From an uncultured Colwellia sp. (lineage in GTDB: Bacteria; Pseudomonadota; Gammaproteobacteria; Enterobacterales; Alteromonadaceae): a stretch of 64,000 bases of DNA. The stretch is taken from positions 124,001 through 188,000 of the forward strand of contig CAJXQI010000008.1 in NCBI GenBank assembly GCA_913058395.1, read 5' to 3'. A program made the translations under genes and the position numbers. Shown piece after piece: positions 18,943-29,559 of the stretch. The first letter of the stretch is position 1; each line of letters starts with the position of its first letter. The notes under the pieces were generated by a model. The model was not told the DNA's origin, searched no databases, and saw nothing but the letters and a program-made list of their open reading frames with translations.

Positions 18943-19941
18943 CTAATTTGTGGCAGTGCGCTGCTTTAGCCGCTCTTTTTCGGCTTCTAGTTCATTGAGT
19001 TGTAATTCAATATAACTATCCATGTGCTGCTTAATATCCTGATATATATTGGGATATTTTTCTTCCGCACGTTTAAGAGCAGAAATAGTACTTTGCATAT
19101 AAGCTTGAGACGCCCAAACTGCGGCTTTTTTTGTATAAATTGCTAGCCAAGGAGAATTTGGCAGTTTCTTATTTCTCGCTAATTTATACGCTTTTGCAAT
19201 TTCATCTGTCAATAAATCTTGAAAAGCATAACTTCCAGTAACTTCTGCAAATAACTCATATGTTTTAATGTCATTTTTTATCATGGTATAAATTTGCGCA
19301 TCAACAAGGTGTCCAAATTGCCGTTGACGAGCTAAATATGCTGGAAAAAAACGCTTATTCATTATGCGCATCGCAAGTATATTGGCGCCCCATGATTCAT
19401 TTTTAATGCTACCAGTGTGTTGCCACGGTAACATGGGTGCATTGTCTGCTAAATATTGCTCTGACATGTTTTTCGCGTCATCACATAAAATAGGGGTTAT
19501 TTCTGGGTGATATTTTTGTAAGACCTTAATTCGGTAGGTATACCCGTAGCGATATGCTGAACTATAAATTTTATAGTGTAACTTAGCCGCATCTTGCAGT
19601 GCTAACTTAACGCTGCCTTCACTTAACTCACCATTTAAAATAGCTTGGTCAAGAATATAGTCATGTACGAGTGAAAAACTAGCATTTATTTCTTGGTTAA
19701 TGCCATAAAAGTCTTTAGTACAAGCTGCATGAAGCAGTTGTGCTCGCCAGGTTAGATGCTCTGTATCCCACATTTTTACCATGGCAGCAGGCATGTATTT
19801 TGTGGTAAGTGCCATCGCCTGATTAAATGGATTTTCTTTAGCAACAACCTGTCCAGAGACAAAAAGCATACTAATTGCGATAAGTACTAAGCTGACTTTT
19901 ATTTTATTCACCTTTAAAATCTGTTTTAATTTTTTCGACAA
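18943..19941 (-). CDS. Exported or membrane-anchored protein of unknown function
   Basis: I do not recognise this 332-residue protein. It has a basic start and one hydrophobic segment at about residues 15-34 (VSLVLIAISMLFVSGQVVAKE), consistent with a signal peptide or anchor. The remainder looks all-helical, with two cysteines (in HAACTKDF and PILCDDA) and aromatic, charged segments such as WRAQLLHAAC and YRYGYTYRIKVLQKYHP. A basic coiled-coil tail (ELQLNELEAEKERLKQR) closes it. It starts 18 bp after the zapE stop and may be in its operon. No paralogue occurs in the window. Confidence 0.7.
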   Translation of the reverse strand: MSKKLKQILKVNKIKVSLVLIAISMLFVSGQVVAKENPFNQAMALTTKYMPAAMVKMWDTEHLTWRAQLLHAACTKDFYGINQEINASFSLVHDYILDQAILNGELSEGSVKLALQDAAKLHYKIYSSAYRYGYTYRIKVLQKYHPEITPILCDDAKNMSEQYLADNAPMLPWQHTGSIKNESWGANILAMRIMNKRFFPAYLARQRQFGHLVDAQIYTMIKNDIKTYELFAEVTGSYAFQDLLTDEIAKAYKLARNKKLPNSPWLAIYTKKAAVWASQAYMQSTISALKRAEEKYPNIYQDIKQHMDSYIELQLNELEAEKERLKQRTATN

Positions 19942-19959
19942 CGATTAACTAGGTTAAGG

Positions 19960-21075
19960 TTAAGGCAAATGCTCACTGGCTAAGTAGTCATGTGACTGCA
20001 TTTCTTGTAGGCGGCTTAAACAGCGTTTAAATTCAAAGCTTAATCGCCCATCTGTATATAGCTGCTCAAGCGCGACTTCTGCCGACATTATTAACTTAAC
20101 ATTTCGCTCATAAAACTCATCAACCAAGGCAATAAATCGACGTGTACTATCATCCTTATCTGCGCCCATTTGCGTAACATTTGCTAATAGCACTGTATGA
20201 TAAACTTTGCTTAGCTCCATATAATCACCTTGACTACGTGCAGATTCACACAATGTCGAAAACTCGAAATGCACTACGCCATCAGACTCTTGCACTGTTG
20301 GTAACGGTCGGTTATTAATTTCAATGACCTTCCCAAGATTACGTACATCTGTAGATAATTGTTTAAAGTAGTGATTTAAATTGTCGTCGGCTTGTTGGTC
20401 AAGTGGAAAATGGAAAATTTCTGCCTGCTCAAGGGTGCGTAAACGATAATCAACACCGCTATCAACATTAACAATACTACAATGCTGGTTAATTAATTTA
20501 ATTGCAGGTAAGAAACGCTCACGTTGCAAACCATTACGATATAAATCGTTTGGTACTATGTTTGATGTGGCAACTAACGTGACATTATGAGCAAATAACT
20601 CTTCAAACAACGTACCTAAAATCATCGCATCGGTAATGTCGGAAACAAAAAATTCATCAAAACAAATAATGCAACTTTCATCAGCAAAACGCTTAGCAAT
20701 AATTTTCAATGGATCTGCCTGGCCATGCAACGTTTTTAATTCTTCATGTACTCGATGCATGAAACGGTGGAAGTGGACCCGTGTTTTATTTTCAAACGGT
20801 AGACAATCATAGAAGGTATCAACAAGATACGTTTTACCTCTGCCAACCCCGCCCCAAAAATATATGCCGGTAATGGTTTTTTGTTCTGATTTCGCAACAA
20901 CACGTTTCCAACGATTTAGTACTTTTTTAAACCCCTTTACAGGTAAAGGCTTATTCACTAAATCTTCATACAATCGCTGTAGATTCTTCACCGCATTTTC
21001 TTGTGCTGCGTCAAAGAGAAAATCATCTCGCGTTAAATCTTGGGTATACTTATCAATAGGGGATAATTTAATCAT
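19960..21075 (-). CDS. zapE: Cell division protein ZapE (AFG1-like ATPase)
   Basis: The 371-residue protein is a P-loop ATPase that in E. coli acts on FtsZ assembly late in division, especially under low oxygen. The Walker A motif is in YFWGGVGRGKTYLVD and the Walker B in SCIICFDEFFVSD. Sensor-like ATSNIVPNDLYRNGLQR and the C-terminal FIALVDEFYERNVKLI block are family hallmarks. It is divergent from zapG, another division-linked gene, across 176 bp. Confidence 0.94.
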   Translation of the reverse strand: MIKLSPIDKYTQDLTRDDFLFDAAQENAVKNLQRLYEDLVNKPLPVKGFKKVLNRWKRVVAKSEQKTITGIYFWGGVGRGKTYLVDTFYDCLPFENKTRVHFHRFMHRVHEELKTLHGQADPLKIIAKRFADESCIICFDEFFVSDITDAMILGTLFEELFAHNVTLVATSNIVPNDLYRNGLQRERFLPAIKLINQHCSIVNVDSGVDYRLRTLEQAEIFHFPLDQQADDNLNHYFKQLSTDVRNLGKVIEINNRPLPTVQESDGVVHFEFSTLCESARSQGDYMELSKVYHTVLLANVTQMGADKDDSTRRFIALVDEFYERNVKLIMSAEVALEQLYTDGRLSFEFKRCLSRLQEMQSHDYLASEHLP

Positions 21076-21251
21076 TTAACAACCGTTTAGTTAGCAACTT
21101 ATTTTGTTTTTCAATAACGTTTGCGCAAACTACACTTGAAAATTAGTTTTTTGCAAATATATTCACTAGTTAAGTGGCGTGAAGCACGTTATATTGAATT
21201 GAAGGTTATTTTCTCTAATTTTTTCCATGAATACAATGAAGGTACAATAAT

Positions 21252-21704
21252 ATGAATGTTGTTTTAGGACTAGGTCTATTTATCGTTGGCGCAATCGTCG
21301 GTTTTTTTGCTAACAAAGCACTTTTTTCATCATCTCAAGAAACTCAAAAGTTGGCAGAAAAAGCCAGCCAAACTGAATCAGAATTAGCACAATATAAACT
21401 TGATGTTGCAGAACATCTTGAAAACTCAGCAAAACTGCTTGATCAAATGAATCATACTTGTCAAATCGCTATGACACAAATGGCGCAAAGCACACAATTG
21501 TTGCAACAAGCAACGCCTGAAAATATTGAAAACATGCCATTTTTCTCAAAAGAAACACAAGAGCAGCTGGCACAAACTGTCAGTTTACGTCACAACAAAG
21601 ACGCTCGTAAAAATGATGAAGTTATTTCAGAGCCACCACTTGATTATTCTGGCGCACCAAGCGGTTTGTTTGATGATAAGAAACAAAGTGTTACAAATAG
21701 CTAA
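21252..21704 (+). CDS. zapG: Z-ring-associated protein ZapG (YhcB/DUF1043)
   Basis: The 150-residue inner-membrane protein has one N-terminal helix (VVLGLGLFIVGAIVGFFANKALF) and a cytoplasmic coiled coil at about residues 30-90. YhcB in E. coli interacts with cell division and envelope-synthesis proteins. As in many gammaproteobacteria it lies between zapE and degQ. The C-terminal ~50 residues look disordered. Confidence 0.88.
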   Translation: MNVVLGLGLFIVGAIVGFFANKALFSSSQETQKLAEKASQTESELAQYKLDVAEHLENSAKLLDQMNHTCQIAMTQMAQSTQLLQQATPENIENMPFFSKETQEQLAQTVSLRHNKDARKNDEVISEPPLDYSGAPSGLFDDKKQSVTNS

Positions 21705-21782
21705 GCAAATAGTTAGGAACTAATTTTTTTATTCCATGTCTTTAAATGGGTATAAATTATTTAATTAGGAGTTTTCTGTTGT

Positions 21783-23138
21783 ATGAAAAATTTATCAGTT
21801 TTAGTTAATACCGTGTTACTTTCCAGCACAATTGCGATGGCAAGCCTCCCAGTGCAAGCTGCATTACCTCATGTTGTAAATGGACAAAGCATGCCGAGCC
21901 TAGCTCCTATGCTTGAAAGCGTAACACCGGGAGTTGTGTTAATTTCAGTTCGCGGCACCCATGATGTAAAACAACAAGTGCCTGACGCCTTTAAATTTTT
22001 CTTTGGTAAACCACGCCAAGGCCAACAACAAGAGCGTCAATTTCGAGGTTTAGGATCCGGTGTTATTATTAATGCTGACAAGGGTTATATTGTTACCAAC
22101 AGTCACGTAGTTAACGATGCTGATGAAATTCAAATTACCTTAAAAGATGGTCGCCAAATTGAAGCGAAAAAAATTGGTGGTGACGAGGCAAGTGATATTG
22201 CGCTACTACAAATTGAAGCCGATGATTTAGTCGAAGTTAATATCGCTGATTCTGATGAAATACGCGTCGGTGATTTCGCAGTTGCTATTGGTAGCCCATT
22301 CGGCCTAGGACAAACTGTTACTTCAGGTATTGTCAGTGCTTTAGGTCGTAGTGGTTTAAACATCGAAAACTATGAAGACTTCATTCAAACAGATGCCGCC
22401 ATTAACAGTGGTAATTCAGGTGGCGCACTTATCAACCTTCGCGGCGAGCTTATCGGCATAAATACCGCAATACTTGGGCCTAATGGTGGCAATGTCGGTA
22501 TTGGTTTTGCTATTCCAAGTAATATGGTTGAGAACTTAGTCAATCAAATTATTGAATTTGGTGAAGTTAGACGTGGTGTTTTAGGTGTTGCAGGTCGAAG
22601 CGTTAATAGTGAAATAGCTAAAGCGATGGAGCTTGATATAAACCAAGGTGGTTTTGTTGAACAAGTAACACCAGATTCAGCAGCTGACGAAGCTGGTATT
22701 CGCGCCGGTGATGTCATTACTAAAGTAAATGGTAAGATGATCAAAACCTTTAATGAGCTTAGAGGAAAAATTGGTTCAATCGGAGCAGGAAAAACCATAC
22801 AAATTACTGTTATCAGAAAAGATGGCGAAGAAAAAGAATATGATGTAACACTGAAGAAATCTGAAGCAGCAAATATTGAAGCAGCAAGCCTACATCGTAT
22901 GTTAGATGGCGCTGAGTTTGAAAATAACAATAACGGCAATGGTATTTCGGTAGTCGACATTGCAGAGAATAGTCCTGCAGCTGCAACGGGCTTACGTAAA
23001 GGTGATGTTATCAACGGAATTAACCGCCAACGTATTAAGAATATTGGTGAATTACGTAGTTACCTAAGTGACCATAAAGGCGTATTTGCGCTTAACGTGG
23101 TTCGTGATAACTCTTCTTTATTCTTAATGATTCGTTAA
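21783..23138 (+). CDS. degQ: Periplasmic serine endoprotease DegQ/DegP type
   Basis: The 451-residue protein has a signal peptide (residues 1-26), a trypsin-like protease domain with triad H108, D138 and S212 (the last in NSGNSGGAL), and two PDZ domains at about residues 265-350 and 370-445. It degrades and refolds damaged envelope proteins. Length and position before degS match DegQ; calling it DegP would also be defensible, as the long DegP Q-linker is only partly present (KPRQGQQQERQFRG). Confidence 0.93.
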   Translation: MKNLSVLVNTVLLSSTIAMASLPVQAALPHVVNGQSMPSLAPMLESVTPGVVLISVRGTHDVKQQVPDAFKFFFGKPRQGQQQERQFRGLGSGVIINADKGYIVTNSHVVNDADEIQITLKDGRQIEAKKIGGDEASDIALLQIEADDLVEVNIADSDEIRVGDFAVAIGSPFGLGQTVTSGIVSALGRSGLNIENYEDFIQTDAAINSGNSGGALINLRGELIGINTAILGPNGGNVGIGFAIPSNMVENLVNQIIEFGEVRRGVLGVAGRSVNSEIAKAMELDINQGGFVEQVTPDSAADEAGIRAGDVITKVNGKMIKTFNELRGKIGSIGAGKTIQITVIRKDGEEKEYDVTLKKSEAANIEAASLHRMLDGAEFENNNNGNGISVVDIAENSPAAATGLRKGDVINGINRQRIKNIGELRSYLSDHKGVFALNVVRDNSSLFLMIR

Positions 23139-23187
23139 AGCATATTATTGAACAGTTTAGCCTGTAGCTAACTGGCTAATAAACACC

Positions 23188-23217
23188 AAAAAGCCTGTCA
23201 AATTGACAGGCTTTTTT
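23188..23217 (+). terminator. degQ terminator
   Basis: A perfect inverted repeat (AAAAAGCCTGTCAA / TTGACAGGCTTTTT) with a minimal loop is followed by T residues, 50 bp after degQ. It separates degQ from degS, so the two are probably transcribed independently. Confidence 0.88.
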
Positions 23218-23343
23218 AATGGACATTCATTGGTAACAAGGAACAAAATTGACATCAATAATCGGTTAACTCTCGACAAAACTTTATCAGAACCAAAAGA
23301 TTATGTTAGTCTACAAAAAATCAATTTAATAAAAATAATTCAG

Positions 23344-24405
23344 TTGAAAATTCTCAGTGTCTTAAAAACTATTTTTCGTTCTGCTAGTTACGGTGTTATG
23401 TTTGCCGTTGTTTTGCTACTGCTAGTGCCAGAACTGCGCGAGAAGAACTTGTCTCCTTGGCAAATATTTAATAAATCAGAACAACAAACTCAGCCACTGT
23501 CTTATGCCAAAGCAGTACGCTTAGCTGGTCCTGCGGTAGTAAACATCTATTCTGAAGATATTCAAACCGATGGTAATTATGGCCAGCAGCCAAGAACAAC
23601 AACACGCTTAGGTAGTGGCGTTATCATGCATGAACGTGGTTATATATTGACTAATTATCATGTAGTTCAAAGTGCTGATTTAATTGTCGTTGTATTACAA
23701 CGCGGACAAAAGCTACACGCTGAGCTCATTGGTTATGATGAAATAACCGATCTTGCCGTACTGCAAGTTCAAGCAAACAATTTACCAGTTATTCCACAAA
23801 ATTCGACCTTAAAATCACAGGTTGGTGATGTAGTATTAGCGATTGGTAACCCATTAAACCTAGGGCAAACCGTTACCCAAGGTATTGTTAGTGCTACTGG
23901 ACAAGTTGGCTTAAGCACGAGTTACTTACAGTTTTTACAAATGGACGCAGCAATAAATAATGGTAATTCAGGCGGTGCGTTGATTAACTCTAATGGCCAA
24001 TTAGTTGGCATCAATTCAGCCAAATTTGCCCAAGCTAATCGAAATGTAAATATACAAGGTATATCCTTTGCGGTGCCTTTCGAACTTGCTCATAAAATTA
24101 TGCTAAAAATCATTGAAAATGGTCGTGTTGTTCGTGGTTGGTTAGGGGTCGATGCACAAGATAATGTATCTAATTTTAAAGGTTTTATTATTAATGGCGT
24201 ATCAGCCAAAAGCCCGGCAATGCAAGCAGGATTAAAAGCTGGTGATGTTGTATATCAAATTAATAACATTCAATTGGGTAGCGCTAAGCATGGTTTAGAT
24301 ATTATTGCTGAAACTGCGCCAGGAACCACCTTAAACTTCAATATCTCTCGAGCAAATCAACAACTAACCCTACCGGTAACCATAGTTGAAATCCCCAAAA
24401 TATAA
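23344..24405 (+). CDS. degS: Outer-membrane-stress protease DegS
   Basis: The membrane-anchored protease cleaves RseA to free sigma-E when misfolded porins bind its PDZ domain. One membrane helix lies at about residues 14-29 (ASYGVMFAVVLLLLVP), the triad is H106, D136 and S209 (NNGNSGGAL), and there is a single PDZ domain at about 255-345. The frame is open back to a TTG at 23203, but that codon lies inside the degQ terminator. The TTG at 23344 gives 353 residues and aligns with the E. coli N-terminus (355 residues). The Shine-Dalgarno sequence is weak, so the start is tentative. Confidence 0.88.
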   Translation: MKILSVLKTIFRSASYGVMFAVVLLLLVPELREKNLSPWQIFNKSEQQTQPLSYAKAVRLAGPAVVNIYSEDIQTDGNYGQQPRTTTRLGSGVIMHERGYILTNYHVVQSADLIVVVLQRGQKLHAELIGYDEITDLAVLQVQANNLPVIPQNSTLKSQVGDVVLAIGNPLNLGQTVTQGIVSATGQVGLSTSYLQFLQMDAAINNGNSGGALINSNGQLVGINSAKFAQANRNVNIQGISFAVPFELAHKIMLKIIENGRVVRGWLGVDAQDNVSNFKGFIINGVSAKSPAMQAGLKAGDVVYQINNIQLGSAKHGLDIIAETAPGTTLNFNISRANQQLTLPVTIVEIPKI

Positions 24406-24439
24406 TGAACTCCGAATAAGACTAAAAGCATATAGAAAC

Positions 24440-24468
24440 AAAAATCCCAGCCTTAGCTGGGATTTTTG
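24440..24468. terminator. Bidirectional terminator between degS and murA
   Basis: The stem AAAATCCCAG/CTGGGATTTT with a six-base loop has T runs on both strands, between converging genes. Confidence 0.88.
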
Positions 24469-24500
24469 ATATTAGCGTAAATTATAGCAACCTAAGTATA

Positions 24501-25790
<1,290 letters not shown>

Positions 25791-26048
25791 TTAAAGTGGT
25801 AAGTTAAACATTTTTTCACGTTGCCAGTCGGTCGTGGTAAACGTTTTAATTGAAACAGCATGAATGGTACCTGCGTTAATCACTTCTGCTAAAGGGGCGT
25901 AAATAGTCTGTTGTTTCTTAACACGACTTAACTCACCTAAAAAATCTGCTACTGCAATGACTTTACATTGTGAACCATCAAAGGCTACATGAATTTCATC
26001 TAACTCAACTGCATCAGTAATAAGTTTTTCTATATCTTTTATATCCAC
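25791..26048 (-). CDS. ibaG: BolA-family protein IbaG
   Basis: The 85-residue BolA-like protein binds monothiol glutaredoxins and Fe-S clusters and is linked to acid resistance and envelope health. The core IHVAFDGSQCKVIAVADFLG, then SRVKKQQTIYAPL and IHAVSIKTFT, matches IbaG (YrbA). The frame also allows a TTG at 26060, but only the GTG at 26048 has a good Shine-Dalgarno sequence (GGAG six bases upstream). It lies between mlaB and murA, as in E. coli. Confidence 0.92.
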   Translation of the reverse strand: MDIKDIEKLITDAVELDEIHVAFDGSQCKVIAVADFLGELSRVKKQQTIYAPLAEVINAGTIHAVSIKTFTTTDWQREKMFNLPL

Positions 26049-26072
26049 TTCTTGCTCCAAATAGCGTTTTGG

Positions 26073-26381
26073 TTAGGTATTTTCAATTGGCATCTGTATT
26101 GGCAGTAATGTATCAACTGCACTTAGCTTTGCCAATTTCAATAAATCTTCAGGTAAGTTAATCAACACCATTTTACAAGCATTGTGGGCAGCTAATTCAA
26201 CTAACATTAATATCCAAGCTAAGCCTGCAGTATCAATTTTACTGACTTTAGCCAAATCGATGATGACTTTTTTATCATCAACCAATTTTCGATATTTTTT
26301 ATCAAATGCTCGCGTTATTGTAGCACGTGTTAGCACACCACTAATAACTGCTTTATGCTCTGATTGTTGCACTTCTATCAT
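26073..26381 (-). CDS. mlaB: Phospholipid transport STAS-domain protein MlaB
   Basis: The 102-residue STAS-fold protein binds MlaF on the cytoplasmic side and is needed for MlaFEDB activity. The fold signature VIIDLAKVSKIDTAGLAWILMLVELA, with the conserved aspartate-threonine pair, is present. It lies 69 bp after mlaC. Confidence 0.9.
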   Translation of the reverse strand: MIEVQQSEHKAVISGVLTRATITRAFDKKYRKLVDDKKVIIDLAKVSKIDTAGLAWILMLVELAAHNACKMVLINLPEDLLKLAKLSAVDTLLPIQMPIENT

Positions 26382-26449
26382 ATCAACCTACCAATAACGC
26401 CATAGTACGCTATTTTTTCGTTATTCTAATAATAAAATTTTAAGCAATA

Positions 26450-27085
26450 TTACTTAAATACGATATTCTTTGTGCTTTTCTCTTTTAACATCGCTGTTAC
26501 ATGAGGTAAGCCCTTTTGACGAATCAAACTACTTAATTCAGCTTGTTTACTATCAAGTAAACTAATGCCTTCAGCCACCATGTCGTAAGCTTTCCATTCA
26601 CCCGTTTTCTTATGCTTACGAACACGAAAAGAAATATTGATTGGATCACGTCCTGGTTCCATAACACTGGTATTGACTGAGACAACGCGTTCTTTTGAAA
26701 AATCTTTTGCCGGCGCAAACTCTACTTTTTGATTATTATATAAAGTAAATACTTGAGCATACGAAGTAATTAAATATTCACGAAATGCTGGGACAAATTT
26801 AGCTCTATCAGCTTTATTGGTTTTCTTAAAATTACTGCCAATAACCTTATATGCAGCATATTGATAATTTACATAAGGCATAAGTTCTTCACGAACAATA
26901 GTCTTTAGTAAGTTAGGCTCTTTACGTATTGCACTTTGTTCATTAGCAAAGCGCTTAAAGGTAATGTCTGCAACCGTCTCAATCATTTGATACGGGTCTT
27001 TTTTATCAACATCTGCACTGGCAGCTGTTGATAAACCCAACAATGCGATAGTAAAGATAATATTTTTCATTACACTAGAAATCAT
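26450..27085 (-). CDS. mlaC: Periplasmic phospholipid shuttle MlaC
   Basis: The 211-residue protein carries phospholipid between the outer-membrane MlaA complex and MlaFEDB. It has a signal peptide (about residues 1-24, ending STAASA) followed by the Tol-Tol-Ttg2 domain (DPYQMIETVADITFKRF..., then MVAEGISLLDSKQAELSSLI). The ATG at 27085 has a GGTGA ribosome site; the ATG at 27070 would give a shorter signal. It starts 2 bp after mlaD. Confidence 0.95.
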   Translation of the reverse strand: MISSVMKNIIFTIALLGLSTAASADVDKKDPYQMIETVADITFKRFANEQSAIRKEPNLLKTIVREELMPYVNYQYAAYKVIGSNFKKTNKADRAKFVPAFREYLITSYAQVFTLYNNQKVEFAPAKDFSKERVVSVNTSVMEPGRDPINISFRVRKHKKTGEWKAYDMVAEGISLLDSKQAELSSLIRQKGLPHVTAMLKEKSTKNIVFK

Positions 27086-27087
27086 AA

Positions 27088-27558
27088 TTAATCACCACTT
27101 CCTTGGCTAAACAAAAATTGACCGATAAGTTCTTCTAATACTAAAGCCGGTTTTGTATCTTCAATAAAGTCACCTGGCTGCAAGGTTTCAACTGATTCAT
27201 CAATGAAACCAGGTAGTAAGCCAACGTATTGTTCACCTAACAAACCTGCTGTTAAAATAGATACTGATGTAGCCTCTGAAAAATCATCGTATTCAGCATA
27301 AATATCTAAGGTCACCACTGGCGTATAGTCTTCGGCGTCTAGCGAAATATCACTAACGCGGCCAACCACTACACCACCAACTTTAATTGGCGAACGTACT
27401 TTAAGCCCACCAATATTATCGAACTTGGCATATAACTGGTAAGTTGTACCATTGCCAGAAATACCACTGTCTGCCACTTTAAGTGCCAACATTAATAATG
27501 CCGCAATACCTATTGCTGCAAACAAACCTACCAATAACTCTATTTTTTTCGACACCAT
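27088..27558 (-). CDS. mlaD: Phospholipid transport MCE protein MlaD
   Basis: The 156-residue protein has one N-terminal helix and a single MCE domain that forms a hexameric ring on MlaE. The core (YAKFDNIGGLKVRSPIKVGG, then LLGEQYVGLLPG) is typical. The frame allows a TTG at 27576, but the ATG at 27558 aligns with E. coli MlaD and is preceded by GGTGGA. The C-terminus is shorter than in E. coli, lacking the disordered tail. Confidence 0.95.
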   Translation of the reverse strand: MVSKKIELLVGLFAAIGIAALLMLALKVADSGISGNGTTYQLYAKFDNIGGLKVRSPIKVGGVVVGRVSDISLDAEDYTPVVTLDIYAEYDDFSEATSVSILTAGLLGEQYVGLLPGFIDESVETLQPGDFIEDTKPALVLEELIGQFLFSQGSGD

Positions 27559-27604
27559 GTCTTCCACCAAATTCAAAAAATATTTAATTAAATAACAGCA
27601 TTCA

Positions 27605-28381
27605 CTAATTCGCGAACATTAACGCTGTTAAAACAAAATCTAATCCCAACACTAATAATGACGACTGCACTACGGTTGATGTTGTAGCTCTACTTATGCC
27701 TTCAGAAGTCGGTTCACAGGCATAACCTTTATAAACTGCGATCCAAGTAACCACAAAAGCAAATACTAAACTTTTAATAATGCCGTTAAGAATGTCTTTC
27801 TCAAATGACACTTGCGCCTGCATAACTGACCAGAATGTACCACTATCGACACCTAGCCAATCAACACCCACTAGGTGAGCACCCAATATGCCAACAGCCG
27901 AAAATATTGCCGCTAGCAATGGCAAACTAATAAACCCAGCCCAAAAGCGTGGTGCAACAACACGTCGCAATGGATCAACAGCCATCATCTCAAGACTTGA
28001 TAATTGCTCTGTTGCTTTCATTAAGCCTATTTCTGCCGTTAGTGCTGAGCCAGCACGCCCGGCAAAAAGTAAAGCAGCAACTACCGGCCCAAGTTCACGC
28101 AATAAAGATAAGGCAACCATTGGCCCCAAACTCGCTTCAGCGCCATAACCAACAAGAATAGTATAGCCTTGCAACGCCAATACCATGCCGATGAACAGTC
28201 CAGAAACTAAAATAATAATTAACGATAAAACACCAACCGAATAAAGCTGGTTCATTAATAAAGGAAAGCCTTTACGCGGGTTAGGTACGTGGCATAATGA
28301 CGACGCTAACATCATCAATGCTCGGCCTAAGCCAGAAACTTGATTGATAATGACCCGACCTAAAGTTTGTAATTGATTCAT
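27605..28381 (-). CDS. mlaE: Phospholipid transport permease MlaE
   Basis: The 258-residue inner-membrane permease has about five membrane helices. The cytoplasmic coupling segment contains [26 protein letters not shown] and [16 protein letters not shown], the MlaE family signatures. Its start overlaps the mlaF stop by one base (TAATG), so the two are translationally coupled. Confidence 0.96.
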   Translation of the reverse strand: MNQLQTLGRVIINQVSGLGRALMMLASSLCHVPNPRKGFPLLMNQLYSVGVLSLIIILVSGLFIGMVLALQGYTILVGYGAEASLGPMVALSLLRELGPVVAALLFAGRAGSALTAEIGLMKATEQLSSLEMMAVDPLRRVVAPRFWAGFISLPLLAAIFSAVGILGAHLVGVDWLGVDSGTFWSVMQAQVSFEKDILNGIIKSLVFAFVVTWIAVYKGYACEPTSEGISRATTSTVVQSSLLVLGLDFVLTALMFAN

Positions 28382-29187
28382 TACTTATCACCTCGGCCAA
28401 TAAGTTCATCTCGATACGATGCCGCTGGGAAGTGAAATGGCACCGGACCATCAGAATCCCCTTTAACAAATTGCTGAACTAGTGGTGAAGTTTGGCCGTA
28501 AATTTCTTCTGGCGTCCCCTGACCAATAATTTTTTGTTCCGCAATAATATAAATATAATCCGCAATACTCATCACTTCTGGCACATCATGTGAAACCACA
28601 ACTGAAGTTAAGCCTAAGGCTTGCCCTAAATCTTTAATCAAACGCACAATAACTCCCATTGAAATAGGATCTTGTCCGGCAAAAGGCTCATCATAAAGAA
28701 TGAGTTCAGGATCTAAAGCAATTGCCCGAGCCAGTGCAGCACGACGAGCCATGCCACCAGAAAGCTCACTAGGGCGAAGATTTCTAGCACCGCGTAAGCC
28801 AACAGCTTCTAACTTCATTAAGACCATTTTTTCAATCAAGTCTTCAGACAGTTCAGTGTGTTCTCGCATGGGAAAAGCAATGTTGTCATACACACTCATA
28901 TCAGTGAATAGTGCGCCACTTTGAAAAAGCATACTCATGCGTTTACGTACATCGTATAGTGCGCCGCGGGACAATTGGGGAATATCATGACCATCAAATA
29001 GTATTTGGCCTGACTCAGGCTTTATTTGACCACCAATCAAACGCAACAATGTTGTTTTACCAATACCACTAGGGCCCATGATTGCAGTAATTTTACCTTT
29101 AGGGATCGATAAACTGATGCCATCATAAATGACACGTTCATCACGCTTAAAGGTCATATCTTTAATATCAACTAAAATTTCAGACAT
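28381..29187 (-). CDS. mlaF: Phospholipid transport ATPase MlaF
   Basis: The 268-residue ABC ATPase drives MlaFEDB. Walker A is GPSGIGKTT, the signature [15 protein letters not shown], and Walker [13 protein letters not shown]. The frame is open 25 codons upstream to 29262, but the ATG at 29187 gives the E. coli length (269) and N-terminus ([13 protein letters not shown]). It is first in the mla operon and divergent from yrbG. Confidence 0.96.
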   Translation of the reverse strand: MSEILVDIKDMTFKRDERVIYDGISLSIPKGKITAIMGPSGIGKTTLLRLIGGQIKPESGQILFDGHDIPQLSRGALYDVRKRMSMLFQSGALFTDMSVYDNIAFPMREHTELSEDLIEKMVLMKLEAVGLRGARNLRPSELSGGMARRAALARAIALDPELILYDEPFAGQDPISMGVIVRLIKDLGQALGLTSVVVSHDVPEVMSIADYIYIIAEQKIIGQGTPEEIYGQTSPLVQQFVKGDSDGPVPFHFPAASYRDELIGRGDK

Positions 29188-29559
29188 ATGTAGGGGGCTA
29201 ACATCGTTGTTTATTATTGTCTTATGTAGAAGAATTCTACCCCAGCGCAACATATCAGTCATTACAAATTAGCAACTAATTGGTACTAAAAGAGTATGTA
29301 AATGTAATAAAGTGTAAGATCGACTTTGCTTGATGTAATTTTCATGGTTTAGTACTTTTATTGATTTAGTGTTGAATGCATCTGCCAAAAAACTTAGAAA
29401 AAGTTTATAATAGTCTTTGCCTGACAAACTTGTTGGCAAAAGCAGCATTTATGAGTAGTAATTGGGTGTCATCAAATTCCAAGATTGGTATATAATTCCT
29501 CTTTTATTTCATTATTAGCGCAAAATTAATATATTTACCTTAACCAACAGGAGCTTTGA
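29188..29559. promoter_or_regulatory. Divergent promoter region between mlaF and yrbG
   Basis: This 372-bp AT-rich region separates the two large envelope operons. Two perfect TATAAT hexamers face yrbG, at 29406-29411 and 29491-29496, each with a poor -35. They may give two transcription starts for the yrbG-kds-lpt operon. No gene was seen. Confidence 0.45.

Noticed and set aside
29188-29262. 25-codon N-terminal extension of MlaF
   Set aside because: The residues are not conserved in MlaF, and the internal ATG gives the family length and N-terminus.
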